Positions 52,934-62,500 of a stretch of 64,000 nucleotides of DNA are shown piece after piece. Under the pieces are notes generated by a model that saw only the letters and a list, made by a program, of their open reading frames with translations, did not search any database and was not told where the DNA came from. Origin of the DNA: Alcaligenes pakistanensis (GTDB lineage: Bacteria; Pseudomonadota; Gammaproteobacteria; Burkholderiales; Burkholderiaceae_B); contig NZ_BMZN01000001.1 of the NCBI RefSeq assembly GCF_014652815.1, forward strand, positions 976,888-1,040,887, read 5' to 3'. The translations under genes were made by a program, and so were the position numbers. The stretch's first letter is position 1, and each line of letters opens with the position of its first letter.

Positions 52934-55012
52934 ATGACCTTCTCTCCCCGTCCTTCCAAGTCCCCGGCTTTGCAGCGCATGCAGCAAGCCGGGATCTCAC
53001 TGTCACTGGCCCTGCTGCTGAGCGCTTGCGGCAGCGGCTCCAACGGCAGCGATAGCCCTGGCACCCCTGGCGTAGACCCAGAAAACCCCACCGTAGAACC
53101 CGGTGACAAACCCCAAGCCCTGGGCGGCAAAAAAGCCCTGATCGTCACCATAGACGGCCTAAGCTACGAAGCCCTGCTACAAGCCCGCCAGGCAGGACAA
53201 CATCCAGCCCTGAAATCACTGACCATCGCCCCCGCCCAAACCGGCGGCTATGTCGGCACCCCCAGCGAACAGCGCACCTTGCCCCTGCCCGGCTGGGCAT
53301 CACTGATTACCGGCGTCTGGGCAGACCAACACGGCCTGCGTGGCGTGGGCACCAACAGCCCCGAGCTGAATGCCCCCACCCTGCTCGCCTTGGCTTCCAC
53401 GCCACCACAAGCGGCCATGGCCTTGAGCACAGCCGACTACCGCACACTATGGAGCCAGGACCTTCAGGAAGGCCGCATCATCGAAGCCGCCAACTGTACG
53501 GACTCCGACAGCTGTGTCAGCGAACAAACCCAGAAATACCTGCAAGAAGGCAAGTCTCTGATTCTGGCCCAGATCCAGGCCCCAGCCCGCGCCGCAACCC
53601 AAGGCGGATTGGGTAGCCCAGCGTATCAACAAGCCGTACAAGAATCGCTGGTCGCTCTGGACAAGTTGCTGGCGATCATTGAACAACGCAAACAGGCTGA
53701 CGCCTCCGAGGACTGGTTGCTGATACTGACCACCAGCTACGGCCTGGACGAATTCGGTGGCACCACCGGCTCACAATTCAACCGCAACAAGACCAGCTTT
53801 ATTGCCACCAATAAAACCCTGGCTTCCTTGCCTGCCATCGACGGCCAAGTCACCAGCAGCACAGACATGAATACCCTGGCCGCAGTCATCGATATTGCGC
53901 CTACCGTCCTGTCGCACCTGGCCATCCAAAGCGAGCCGTACCGCTTCCGTGGCTCGTCCTTGCAAGCCGATAGCCGCGTGCACAATCTGGCGTTCAGCAA
54001 GCCTGCGGACAAGAACATGGTGGACCTGAGCTGGGCCTTGCAAGGCGAGACTTCGCAAGAAATCCAGGTAATGCGCGACGGCAAACTGATTGCCACCCTG
54101 CCCGCCGGCTCCACCCAATACTCCGATCCACTGCCAGCATCAGAAACCGCTCAAACCTACTCTTTGTATTACTCGGTTCAAGTGGGCCAAGCCGCCTCTA
54201 CCCTGAAAGCAGAAGTGGGCTACCAGCCGCCTCCCAAACTGGCCGACACCCTTAAAAACGGCCTGCGCAGCTACTACACCTTCAGCGCCCAACCCTTTAC
54301 CGACAGCAAAGGCGGCAGCAGCCTGCAAACCGCCACGCCAGCCATCCCTGCCGGCCAGCTGATTGCCGGTGACTTCCTGGACCCCAGCACACCCAAAGGT
54401 GGCCTGCGCATCGTCGGCAGCAACGCCGACAGCAATGGCAACCGGGGCTACCGCCTGTCCATGAGCCGCGACCTGTTCAGCTTAGCCAGCGTGCAGCAAA
54501 TGACCATCGGTTTCTGGCTGCGCACCCCCAACAACTGCCAGGGTTATGGCGCTTCCATCATGGCCAACAAGAACTACGACTCGGGCAATAACCCCGGTTT
54601 TGCGCTGGGTCTGTTCAACGCCAACGGTTGCGACATCCGCTTTAACACCGGCTACGGTGGTGGCCGCAACGAGAGCCAAGGCTACAACATCACCCCCGAT
54701 GAATGGGCTTATGTGGCCGTGGTCATCGACAAGGCCGAAGGCAAGATGCTGGGCCACGTCTTCGATCCCAAGAAAGGCGCGCAGTTCGGTTCCGTCGCCC
54801 TGGAAGCGCGCACGCTGCAAGCACTGGGCGGCACTGGCACCGGTGAATTGGGTTTGAACGAAGACGTTACCGGCCAGTACTACAAACGCTGGGGACGCAG
54901 CGACATCAATATGGATTTTGGCGAACTGGCCATGTGGGACCGCGCCCTGAGCACGGACGAACTGACCAGCATTTTTGAATCGCGCCAGCCTCTGTCCAGC
55001 CTCCAACCCTGA
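52934..55012 (+). CDS. Alkaline-phosphatase-fold lipoprotein with C-terminal LamG-like domain
   Basis: This 692-residue lipoprotein has the lipobox 'LLSAC' at about residues 28-32, then a Gly/Ser/Pro-rich linker. Residues about 62-350 resemble the alkaline phosphatase/phosphodiesterase superfamily ('KALIVTIDGLSYEALLQARQAGQHPALKSL' with the metal Asp, and 'LPGWASLITGVWADQHGLRGVGTNSP' with the nucleophile region). Residues about 430-690 form a concanavalin-like LamG domain ('MTIGFWLRTPNNCQGYGASIMANKNYDSGNNPGFALGLF' to 'DFGELAMWDRALSTDEL'). It is followed by a small lipoprotein and a phospholipase C, so it may hydrolyse phosphorylated head groups released outside the cell. That is inference from context. 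Confidence 0.82.
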   Translation: MTFSPRPSKSPALQRMQQAGISLSLALLLSACGSGSNGSDSPGTPGVDPENPTVEPGDKPQALGGKKALIVTIDGLSYEALLQARQAGQHPALKSLTIAPAQTGGYVGTPSEQRTLPLPGWASLITGVWADQHGLRGVGTNSPELNAPTLLALASTPPQAAMALSTADYRTLWSQDLQEGRIIEAANCTDSDSCVSEQTQKYLQEGKSLILAQIQAPARAATQGGLGSPAYQQAVQESLVALDKLLAIIEQRKQADASEDWLLILTTSYGLDEFGGTTGSQFNRNKTSFIATNKTLASLPAIDGQVTSSTDMNTLAAVIDIAPTVLSHLAIQSEPYRFRGSSLQADSRVHNLAFSKPADKNMVDLSWALQGETSQEIQVMRDGKLIATLPAGSTQYSDPLPASETAQTYSLYYSVQVGQAASTLKAEVGYQPPPKLADTLKNGLRSYYTFSAQPFTDSKGGSSLQTATPAIPAGQLIAGDFLDPSTPKGGLRIVGSNADSNGNRGYRLSMSRDLFSLASVQQMTIGFWLRTPNNCQGYGASIMANKNYDSGNNPGFALGLFNANGCDIRFNTGYGGGRNESQGYNITPDEWAYVAVVIDKAEGKMLGHVFDPKKGAQFGSVALEARTLQALGGTGTGELGLNEDVTGQYYKRWGRSDINMDFGELAMWDRALSTDELTSIFESRQPLSSLQP

Positions 55013-55032
55013 TCGCCACGCAAGGAATTTCC

Positions 55033-55230
55033 ATGACTCCCAAGAACACTTCACTCACCTTTGAGCGCATAAAACGCGCGTCTGTTTTGCTGATGTTCTG
55101 CGGCCTGCTGGCTGCGTGCAGTAGCGGCAGTGACAACGGCGGCTCGGAAGGCCCCGGCTCGCCCGAAGATCCTACCGAACCTGGCAAGCCCAATCCCGAA
55201 CCTGCGCCGCAACTCAAATGCGCCCCTTGA
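55033..55230 (+). CDS. Small lipoprotein
   Basis: This 65-residue ORF has an AAGGAA ribosome-binding site, an N-terminal signal ('RASVLLMFCGLLAACSSGS') with lipobox 'LLAAC', and a short Gly/Ser/Pro/Glu-rich tail ending 'QLKCAP'. It lies 20 bp after the phosphatase-fold lipoprotein and 21 bp before the phospholipase gene, in an operon-like arrangement. The mature tail is too short for an enzyme; it may be a companion or spacer lipoprotein. The family is unknown. Confidence 0.7.
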   Translation: MTPKNTSLTFERIKRASVLLMFCGLLAACSSGSDNGGSEGPGSPEDPTEPGKPNPEPAPQLKCAP

Positions 55231-55251
55231 TTGACTAAGAGATTAAGCACA

Positions 55252-57426
55252 ATGACTTCACGCCGCTCCTTCCTACGCAATATGACAGGCGCCAGCCTGG
55301 CTGCAGGTTCCCTGGCTGCTTTTCCTCCCAGCATCCGCAAAGCGTTGGCTATTCCCGCCAACAACAAAACGGGCACCATTAAAGACGTCGAGCATATTAT
55401 TGTTCTGATGCAGGAAAACCGTTCGTTTGACCACTACTTCGGCACCCTGAAAGGCGTGCGTGGTTTTGGTGACCGCTTCACCATTCCGTTGCCCAATGGC
55501 CGCAACGTCTGGCAGCAAAACGTCAGCTCTACTGAAACCGTGATGCCCTATCACCTGGACAGCACCAAGGGCAATGCCCAGCGTGTCAACGGCACACCGC
55601 ACTCCTGGTCCGACGGCCAGGCCGCCTGGGATCATGGCCGCATGGCTTTCTGGCCCAAGCACAAGAATCGCCACTCCATGGGTTTCTACCGCGAAGCGGA
55701 AGTGCCCTTCCAGTTCGCCATGGCCAATGCCTTCACCTTGTGTGATGCTTATCACTGTTCCATGCACACTGGCACCAACTCCAACCGTATGTTCCTGTGG
55801 ACAGGCACCAACGGCCCCTCGGGCAGCGGTGAATGTACGGTGAACAATGCCTGGGATAGCCTGGGTTCTTCGGTGCAGGGTTATGAATGGAAAACCTACC
55901 CCGAACGTCTGGAAGAAGCGGGGATCAGCTGGAAGGTGTACCAAAACCTGCCCGACAACTTCACGGACAACTCGCTGGCGGGCTTCAAGCAATATCGTCG
56001 TGCCAACGAACAATCCGGCAAACCTACCAACACGCCTTACGAGCCCGCTGATGATGCTGGCAACCCACTCTACAAAGGCATCGCCAACACCATGCCCGAT
56101 GGCGGCTTCTTCGGTCAGCTGCGCAAGGACGTGGAAGAAGGCAATCTGCCACAGATCTCCTGGGTCGTCGCGCCGGCAAACTACTCCGAGCACCCCGGCC
56201 CATCAAGCCCCGTGCAAGGCGGCTGGTACACACAAGAACTATTGGACGCCCTGACCGCCAACCCCGAGGTCTGGAGCAAGACCGTCTTGCTGGTCAACTT
56301 TGACGAAAACGACGGCTTCTTTGACCACGTACCTTCGCCTTCCGTGCCATCCATTGACCCAGTCACCGGCAAACCCGCGGGCAAGACCTCGCTAAGCGAA
56401 GAACAGCTCGCCTTCGAGTACTACAACTACCCCAGCCCTAAGGGTCTGTCAGGTCAGCCACCCCGTGACGGTAAAGCTTTCGGTCCCGGCGTACGTGTCC
56501 CTATGTATGTGATCTCGCCCTGGAGCCGTGGCGGTTGGGTGAACTCGCAAGTGTTTGACCACACCTCCGTGATCCGCTTCATGGAACAGCGCTTTGGTGT
56601 GATGGAGCCCAACATCAGCCCCTATCGCCGTGCCGTCTGCGGTGACCTGACCACCGCTTTCAACTTTGCCAGCCCGAACGACGAACCCCTGCCTACGCTA
56701 AATGGCCGTCGCAGCCGTCAGGATGCCGACTCCATTCGTAGCGCCCAGGAACGTCTGGCCCAAGTGCCACAGCCAGTCGACAACCAGCGCATTCCCGTAC
56801 AACAAACTGGCGTGCGCCCTTCCCGCGCCCTGCCTTACGAGCTGCACGTCAGTGCCCGTTGCGACAGCGAAAAAGGCGTGCAGTTGCTGTTCTCCAACAC
56901 CGGTAAAGAAGCGGCTGTTTTCCACGTCTACGACAAGCTGAACCTGGACCGTATTCCACGCCGCTACATGGTTTCTCCCGACCAGATTCTGGACGATGTC
57001 TGGGACGTGCAAGCCAATAATCTGGGTCACTACGACCTGTGGGTATTGGGCCCCAACGGTTTTCACCGTCACTTCCGCGGTGATGTCAGCGTGCTGAGCC
57101 AAGCCGAAGCCGCCCGCCCCGAAATCCGCGTCTGCTACGAAATTTCCAAGGGCGACGTCTATCTGGAAATGATGAACGGCGGCCAGTCTGCCTGCACCTT
57201 TACTATCCAGTCCATGGCTTACCGCGAAGACGGCCCATGGGAAGTGGCGGTTGAGCCGGGCAAGCAGTCCAAACAGTCCTGGACCTTGAAGCCCAGCGGC
57301 CACTGGTATGACTTTGTCGTGCGCAGCAGCAGCGACCCCAGCTACTACCGTCGCTTTGCCGGCCGAGTGGAGTCGGGTGAACACGGCGTCAGTGACCCCG
57401 CCCTGGGAATCCCGGCCTATCTGTAA
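55252..57426 (+). CDS. Phosphocholine-specific phospholipase C, Tat-exported
   Basis: This 724-residue enzyme begins with a twin-arginine signal ('SRRSFLRNMTGASLAAGSLAAF'). The acid-phosphatase-like phospholipase C core follows: 'DVEHIIVLMQENRSFDHYFGTLKGVRGFGDRF' (about 43-74), 'VLLVNFDENDGFFDHVPSPSVPSIDP' and 'GPGVRVPMYVISPWSRGGWVNSQVFDHTSVIRFME'. Two C-terminal beta domains complete the PlcN/PlcH layout. It should cleave phosphatidylcholine or sphingomyelin to phosphocholine outside the cytoplasm. The start at 55252 is chosen so that the Tat motif is N-terminal. Two terminators follow. It is a possible virulence or nutrient-scavenging factor. Confidence 0.93.
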   Translation: MTSRRSFLRNMTGASLAAGSLAAFPPSIRKALAIPANNKTGTIKDVEHIIVLMQENRSFDHYFGTLKGVRGFGDRFTIPLPNGRNVWQQNVSSTETVMPYHLDSTKGNAQRVNGTPHSWSDGQAAWDHGRMAFWPKHKNRHSMGFYREAEVPFQFAMANAFTLCDAYHCSMHTGTNSNRMFLWTGTNGPSGSGECTVNNAWDSLGSSVQGYEWKTYPERLEEAGISWKVYQNLPDNFTDNSLAGFKQYRRANEQSGKPTNTPYEPADDAGNPLYKGIANTMPDGGFFGQLRKDVEEGNLPQISWVVAPANYSEHPGPSSPVQGGWYTQELLDALTANPEVWSKTVLLVNFDENDGFFDHVPSPSVPSIDPVTGKPAGKTSLSEEQLAFEYYNYPSPKGLSGQPPRDGKAFGPGVRVPMYVISPWSRGGWVNSQVFDHTSVIRFMEQRFGVMEPNISPYRRAVCGDLTTAFNFASPNDEPLPTLNGRRSRQDADSIRSAQERLAQVPQPVDNQRIPVQQTGVRPSRALPYELHVSARCDSEKGVQLLFSNTGKEAAVFHVYDKLNLDRIPRRYMVSPDQILDDVWDVQANNLGHYDLWVLGPNGFHRHFRGDVSVLSQAEAARPEIRVCYEISKGDVYLEMMNGGQSACTFTIQSMAYREDGPWEVAVEPGKQSKQSWTLKPSGHWYDFVVRSSSDPSYYRRFAGRVESGEHGVSDPALGIPAYL

Positions 57427-57459
57427 ATCTTGAATGCTTTGAATCTATAGTCTGACGAT

Positions 57460-57487
57460 GTGCGCGTGCGCACCACGCGCACGTTTT
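57460..57487 (+). terminator. First terminator after phospholipase C
   Basis: GTGCGCGT (57460-57467) pairs with ACGCGCAC (57475-57482) around 7 bases and is followed by G and TTTTT (57484-57488). It begins 34 bp after the phospholipase stop codon. Confidence 0.75.
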
Positions 57488-57489
57488 TA

Positions 57490-57523
57490 CCCCGATGCCT
57501 GGATTTGGCATCGGGGTTTTTTT
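57490..57523 (+). terminator. Second terminator after phospholipase C
   Basis: CCCCGATGCC (57490-57499) and GGCATCGGGG (57506-57515) form a 10-bp stem with a 6-base loop, followed by TTTTTTTT. It is a strong Rho-independent terminator directly behind the first one. Confidence 0.92.
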
Positions 57524-57574
57524 CGTTTACGTGATGCCTGAGCAGCGAGTCTTCAGTCAGCCATATTGCTTCAT

Positions 57575-58051
57575 TTATCGGTAATACCGAGACCGGGGAT
57601 GTAGGCCAAGATAATGTCTGCGCCGTGGTCGCTTTCTTTTAAGCGCCACTCTCTCATCACTGCTTGGAGTAAGCGGCTGACCGCTCGCCAGCTCGATGAC
57701 AGATCTAAAAAAATCGGCATTAGCAACCCAGGCAGGCAAACAAATATCAGCACCGGCATATAAGCCGCGTTCCCTGGCCATGGGAGTCTCATCAGCCAAG
57801 AGAACAATCGCTACATTATCCAACTGACGCATCGCCGCTACCACAGCATAAACATCAAAATCGCTGTCTCCTTCGCCATCGATGACGATAATGCGCAGGC
57901 GTTTTCCGATTGTAGCGAGGTCAGTAGGGCTGGTTGCCACTGTCGTGCACATCCCTGAGCCCGCCAGGTAATCATGCAGGCCCAGCATATCGCCCACACG
58001 CAAGGAGGCAGGTTGTGCAATCAGCAGAAAAACCACGTCAAAGTCATACAT
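57575..58051 (-). CDS. Receiver-like protein with a probably disrupted C-terminus
   Basis: This 158-residue ORF is the last gene downstream of the adhesin. Residues about 1-125 resemble a degenerate response-regulator receiver ('LRIIVIDGEGDSDFD' where a phosphoacceptor strand is expected, and 'RERGLYAGADICLPAWV' near the end). The last 30 residues become basic and unlike a regulator ('KRKRPRRRHYLGLHPRSRYYR'). In another minus-strand frame the overlapping stretch (57571-57690) reads 'LLQAVMREWRLKESDHGADI', like the start of an OmpR-type winged helix. A frameshift and truncation of a former regulator is therefore likely. Function is unassigned. Confidence 0.4.
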   Translation of the reverse strand: MYDFDVVFLLIAQPASLRVGDMLGLHDYLAGSGMCTTVATSPTDLATIGKRLRIIVIDGEGDSDFDVYAVVAAMRQLDNVAIVLLADETPMARERGLYAGADICLPAWVANADFFRSVIELASGQPLTPSSDERVALKRKRPRRRHYLGLHPRSRYYR

Positions 58052-58075
58052 AGTGCGCTATACGCAGTCCTGTTA

Positions 58076-58624
58076 TCACTGACCACCCTGCATCAATTTA
58101 AGAATGGCCTGTGTATGCTGGGCATTCTGAGTCCCAATCATCAAACGTCCATCGGAGATCGTTTCACTGATTCGGGCAACGCTCGCTAACTGCCCTTGCA
58201 CACTTAAAAGAAGATAGTGGCCTTGCGCTTGGGCCGTGACACTGCGTAGCTTCGACAGGCCACGTTGATTCATCTCTAACAAAATAAATGTGCGCTGTCC
58301 TTGGGCCGTGACAGGTGTGACCCGCAACAGATCGGCTTGTGTCAAAACAGGTTGAGGCAATGCATACAACGAGGTTCCGCCAACATCAACGGCGACCAAA
58401 GGCGCTTCCGCTTTCTCCTGCGCCAGATGCAAGGTAATCACCGTTGGGGATTGCGTGCGGGATGCGGTTGCCGCAGAGGCTGTAGGTGCCGCCGGCACGT
58501 TCGAGCTCTGTATGACAGGGGGCGCTGGATCAACAGGTTCGGGGACACGACGCGGGGCGGTCTGTTGGCAGGCAGCCAGGCCAGCTGACAATGCCAATAT
58601 TGCTAATTTGAGCAGAATCTTCAT
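58076..58624 (-). CDS. Hypothetical lipoprotein downstream of the adhesin
   Basis: This 182-residue protein has a clear lipoprotein signal, 'MKILLKLAILALSAGLAAC', with the cysteine at residue 19. A Pro-rich linker (about 20-60) and a beta-rich domain of about 110 residues follow. I do not recognise the domain. The start at 58624 is set at the lipoprotein signal rather than the ATG 8 codons earlier. It lies 63 bp after the OmpA/BamE-like gene and 24 bp before the receiver-like gene on the same strand, so it is likely part of the adhesin operon and may help export or anchoring. Confidence 0.75.
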   Translation of the reverse strand: MKILLKLAILALSAGLAACQQTAPRRVPEPVDPAPPVIQSSNVPAAPTASAATASRTQSPTVITLHLAQEKAEAPLVAVDVGGTSLYALPQPVLTQADLLRVTPVTAQGQRTFILLEMNQRGLSKLRSVTAQAQGHYLLLSVQGQLASVARISETISDGRLMIGTQNAQHTQAILKLMQGGQ

Positions 58625-58687
58625 TTTTATCTCAATCGTGACAAACACCCAGCGACGCTGGGTGTTTGCATGGTTACTGCATCCAAC

Positions 58688-59461
58688 TTAGCGTTGGCCC
58701 TGAACTGCAATATCAACGCGACGGTTGGGTGCCAGGCAGGCAATCAAATCGCTGCGTATCTGTTGATCGCAATTCACCAAAGGTCTGTCCTGCCCAAACC
58801 CCTGTGTCTGAATCACAGCCGCTGGAATGCCTTGGGCCGATAAAGCATTCCGTACGGCCTGGGCACGCTGCTGCGACAAACGCTGATTCGATGCCGCGCT
58901 CCCGATCCGATCGGTATGACCAGAAACCGTCAGTTGCTCCACATCAGACATTTGCTTGAGCTGACCCGCAATATCGCGAATCGTGCTGAGTCCCGCCGTG
59001 GTCAAGGCCGCACTGCCAAACGCAAAGGCCACATCCCCGGACAGCGAGAATGGCTGGATGGATACCTTTTTCGGGGCGGGATCCAAGACAGAGGCGCAGT
59101 CACTAGGCTGCCAATAAAAACTGCGTCCCAACATATCCTCGTCAAACAACACCTTGAACTGACACGTCTTGATGCCCTGGGCGGTATTGAAATGGAATAG
59201 ATAATCCCATTCCCGCACCTTAAAGCCCTCGGCAAAATGCGGACGACCTAGCAAGTCATAAAGCTGATCGCGCGTCACACCGGCTTGAACCTGGCGCAGG
59301 TTGTCGATGTTCGGATAAGAGCCCGTTTGAAAAGTCGTCTTGTCTATTTCAGGAAAGACAGGCTTGTCTGTCTGACCCTCAGCGTCAACCTGACTTAAGG
59401 TCCCGCAGCCGGCCAGAGCCAGACTGCTTAACAAAGCAGCCCACAAATAATTTCTTTTCAT
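58688..59461 (-). CDS. tpgA: TpgA-like lipoprotein: BamE-like domain plus OmpA peptidoglycan-binding domain
   Basis: This 257-residue lipoprotein has the signal 'MKRNYLWAALLSSLALAGC'. A SmpA/OmlA (BamE-like) domain (about 45-130: 'NLRQVQAGVTRDQLYDLLGRPHFAEGFKVREWDYLFHF') and an OmpA C-terminal domain (about 145-255: 'AFGSAALTTAGLSTIRDIAGQLKQM...' and 'VSGHTDRIGSAASNQRLSQQRAQAVRNAL') follow. This combination next to a trimeric autotransporter is that of TpgA, described as the peptidoglycan-linked partner of AtaA in Acinetobacter. It starts 74 bp after the adhesin stop on the same strand. It probably ties the large adhesin to the cell wall. Confidence 0.85.
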   Translation of the reverse strand: MKRNYLWAALLSSLALAGCGTLSQVDAEGQTDKPVFPEIDKTTFQTGSYPNIDNLRQVQAGVTRDQLYDLLGRPHFAEGFKVREWDYLFHFNTAQGIKTCQFKVLFDEDMLGRSFYWQPSDCASVLDPAPKKVSIQPFSLSGDVAFAFGSAALTTAGLSTIRDIAGQLKQMSDVEQLTVSGHTDRIGSAASNQRLSQQRAQAVRNALSAQGIPAAVIQTQGFGQDRPLVNCDQQIRSDLIACLAPNRRVDIAVQGQR

Positions 59462-59535
59462 GATCTGAATTCCTTCAAAAGTATGTGCTGCGCATCGGTC
59501 CGAGCGGACCGATGCATCATGTGGTCAGAGCCGGT

Positions 59536-62500
59536 TTACCACTGGTAGCCAACACCCACCGCGCCGCCGTAATCACCACGCGATGTTGAATTGCCCGAAA
59601 GCTTGTAGACCCATTTACCGTTATCGGTAATACCGGAGAAGCCAATGGCCATCCCCGACTCTCCACGCCAGGTGCCGCCAGCCATGGACATCATGTGTTT
59701 GCCCGGCAAATAAGCCTGGGGCAATGACGCCGTTGCCATCGCTGCGGCCACACCTGCACTTAAGCGCTTATCCAGACGATTGATATCGTGACGAAGGTTA
59801 TTGACTTGCCCCTGCAGGTTGCCGGCAACTTGGTGCAATTGCCCCACGTTCACCGCATCTGTCTCATTCACGCCTGCCGCCACATTGGTAATCTGCTTGC
59901 CAGACATATCAATGCCGTTCTCGTTAATGATCGGGCCACCATTACTGATCTGAATTTCATCAGCGTGAACATTCACCGCAGTAATCGAGTTGACTTTCAA
60001 GTCTTGGGAAACAGCCACCGTGATATCCGTACCAATGGTTTTTCCTGCATCATCAACTCTGTCAGTCTTGGAAATAACGATGTTGTCGCCTTCCACAAAA
60101 CCTACGGTGTTGCCATTGTGAATCGGTGTATTTCCACCTGAGCCACCATTGCCACCACCGCTTGAACCAGAGCCATCGGAGCCACCTGCATTACCACCGT
60201 CCTCTTTGCCTGGGGCAGGTGCTTCAACATTCCAGTGCATGCTGTCGAGCACATCTTTCAGAGACGTATGCTGGCTACCGTTGTAGGCAAACGAACCACT
60301 TCCATCCAGGCCGATAAACGACTCGATGGGCTGCAGCTGTCCGTAATTGACGGCATCCGAAGAATTAATGCCGGCAGCCACATTGGTGATGCGCAGATCA
60401 CCCGCGTTGATGCCACCCAAGGTCATGCTGGGACCATTATTAATCGTCAGACCTGTGCTACCCAGATGAACATCGCTGCCTACGGCAACGCCGGTGTTGT
60501 TGACCACTGTGTCTCCGGTCTTCAAGCTACCGTCAGTCCCAAGGTCAATATCCTTGTTCAGTTTGACTTCAAGCTGACCTTCATTTTCGGTTCCCGTCTG
60601 CTCAACCGTGACGTTTTTATCGCCTACAAAAGTCACCTGACCGTTCGGACCGATATTGGCGCTATTACCTTGCTCATCAGTCACATTCCAACCTGCGCTG
60701 GCGACATCGCTGACTCGCTTGAGCTGGTCTTCGGTGGCTGCTTGGCCGCTGGTGTAGTTATCGGGGTCCCATGTGGTGTTGGTCAGGCCATTAATCCGAC
60801 CTGTATCGCCATTGATGATGACCGGATTGCCCCCGCCCACCACGATCTGCGTGCTGCCAATTGTGGTGCTATTACCGGCGGCATCCGCCACAGAGATCGA
60901 ACCAGCGCCCACGCTTGTCGTATCACCGGCCGCATTGCTTACCGTGGTACCTGCGGCTGTCGTGGCAGTCTTGTTACCAGCGCCATCATCAACTGACAGT
61001 CCATCGTTATTGACCAATGTATTGCCCGTGGTCAGGCTGCCATCCGAGCCCAGATCAATGTCTTTATTCAGATTGAAGGCCAGATCAGTGCCATCACGAA
61101 TGATGCTGATATTGCCATCCTCATTGCTGAAATCCACCGAGCCACCGGGTTTCACATTCTCGGCATCAGCACCATTGGCGCTGATATTCCAGCCTGCGTT
61201 AGCAACCTCTGATACCTCCTTTAACTGCGACACATTCACCGCATCGGTATCGTCCGTGCCAGCAGCCAGATCAGTGATCTTCTTGCCACCCATATTGATG
61301 CCGTCGCCGTTGATCACCGGACCACCGTTATTGATGGTGATGCTGTTCAGATCTGTCAGGTTCTGAGCCATAACCAGGTTCAACTGATTGCCGTCGCTGT
61401 CGACACGCAGGTTTGCACCTGTCGCGTCGCCATCTGCCGCCAACTCGCCAGACAGGGTCAACGGTGTGTCATCGCCCAAAGTCTTGGCAATTGTGCTGCC
61501 GGTATTGCCTGCAAAGCTCAAGCCATCCGTCTGGGTCGCGACTTCGCTGCCCTTGTAGATGACATCGCCCGCGTTGTTGACCAAAAAGTTGTTGCCCAGA
61601 CGGGTTTCGCCCTGAACGGTCAGATTGTTGGTCGTGATGCTGTCGCCGTTGACGACCGTATCGCCCACAGTGATGCTGTCGCCATTGATCACCGTGTCAC
61701 CTACGGTAATGCTGTTGCCGATTGTCAGGTCATCTGCCAGATTGAAAACCAGATCAGTACCGGTACGGGCAACCGTGATGTTGCCATCGTCATTGCTGAA
61801 GTCCACCGAACCACCGGGTTTCACATTCTCGGCAGTTGCCCCATTGGCGCTGACATTCCAACCCGCATTAGCGACCTCTGAAACATCCTTCAACTGCGAC
61901 ACATTGACCGCATCGGTATCGTCAGTGCCAGCAGCCAGATCAGTGATCTTCTTGCCACCCATATTGATGCCGTCACTGTTGAGCACCGGACCACCGTTAT
62001 TGATGGTGATGCTGTTCAGATCCGTCAGATCCTGAGCCATAACCAGGTTCAACTGATTGCCGTCGCTGTCGACACGCAGGTTTGCACCTGTCGCGTCGCC
62101 ACCTGCAGCCAACTCGCCCGACAGGGTCAACGGTGTGTCATCGCCCAAGGTCTTGGCAATTGTGCTGCCGGTATTGCCTGCAAAGCTCAAGCCATCCGTC
62201 TGGGTTGCGACTTCGCTGCCCTTGTAGATGACATCGCCCGCCTTGTTGACCACAAAGTTATCGCCCAGGTGGGTTTCACCCTGAACGGTCAGGTTGTTGG
62301 TCATGATGCTATCGCCGTTGACGACCGTATCGCCCACAGTGACGCTATCGCCATTGATCACCGTGTCACCTACGGTAATGCTGTTGCCGATTGTCAGGTC
62401 ATCTGCCAGATTGAAAACCAGATCAGTACCGGTACGGGCAACCGTGATGTTGCCATCGTCATTGCTGAAGTCGACTGAACCACCGGGTTTCACATTCTCG

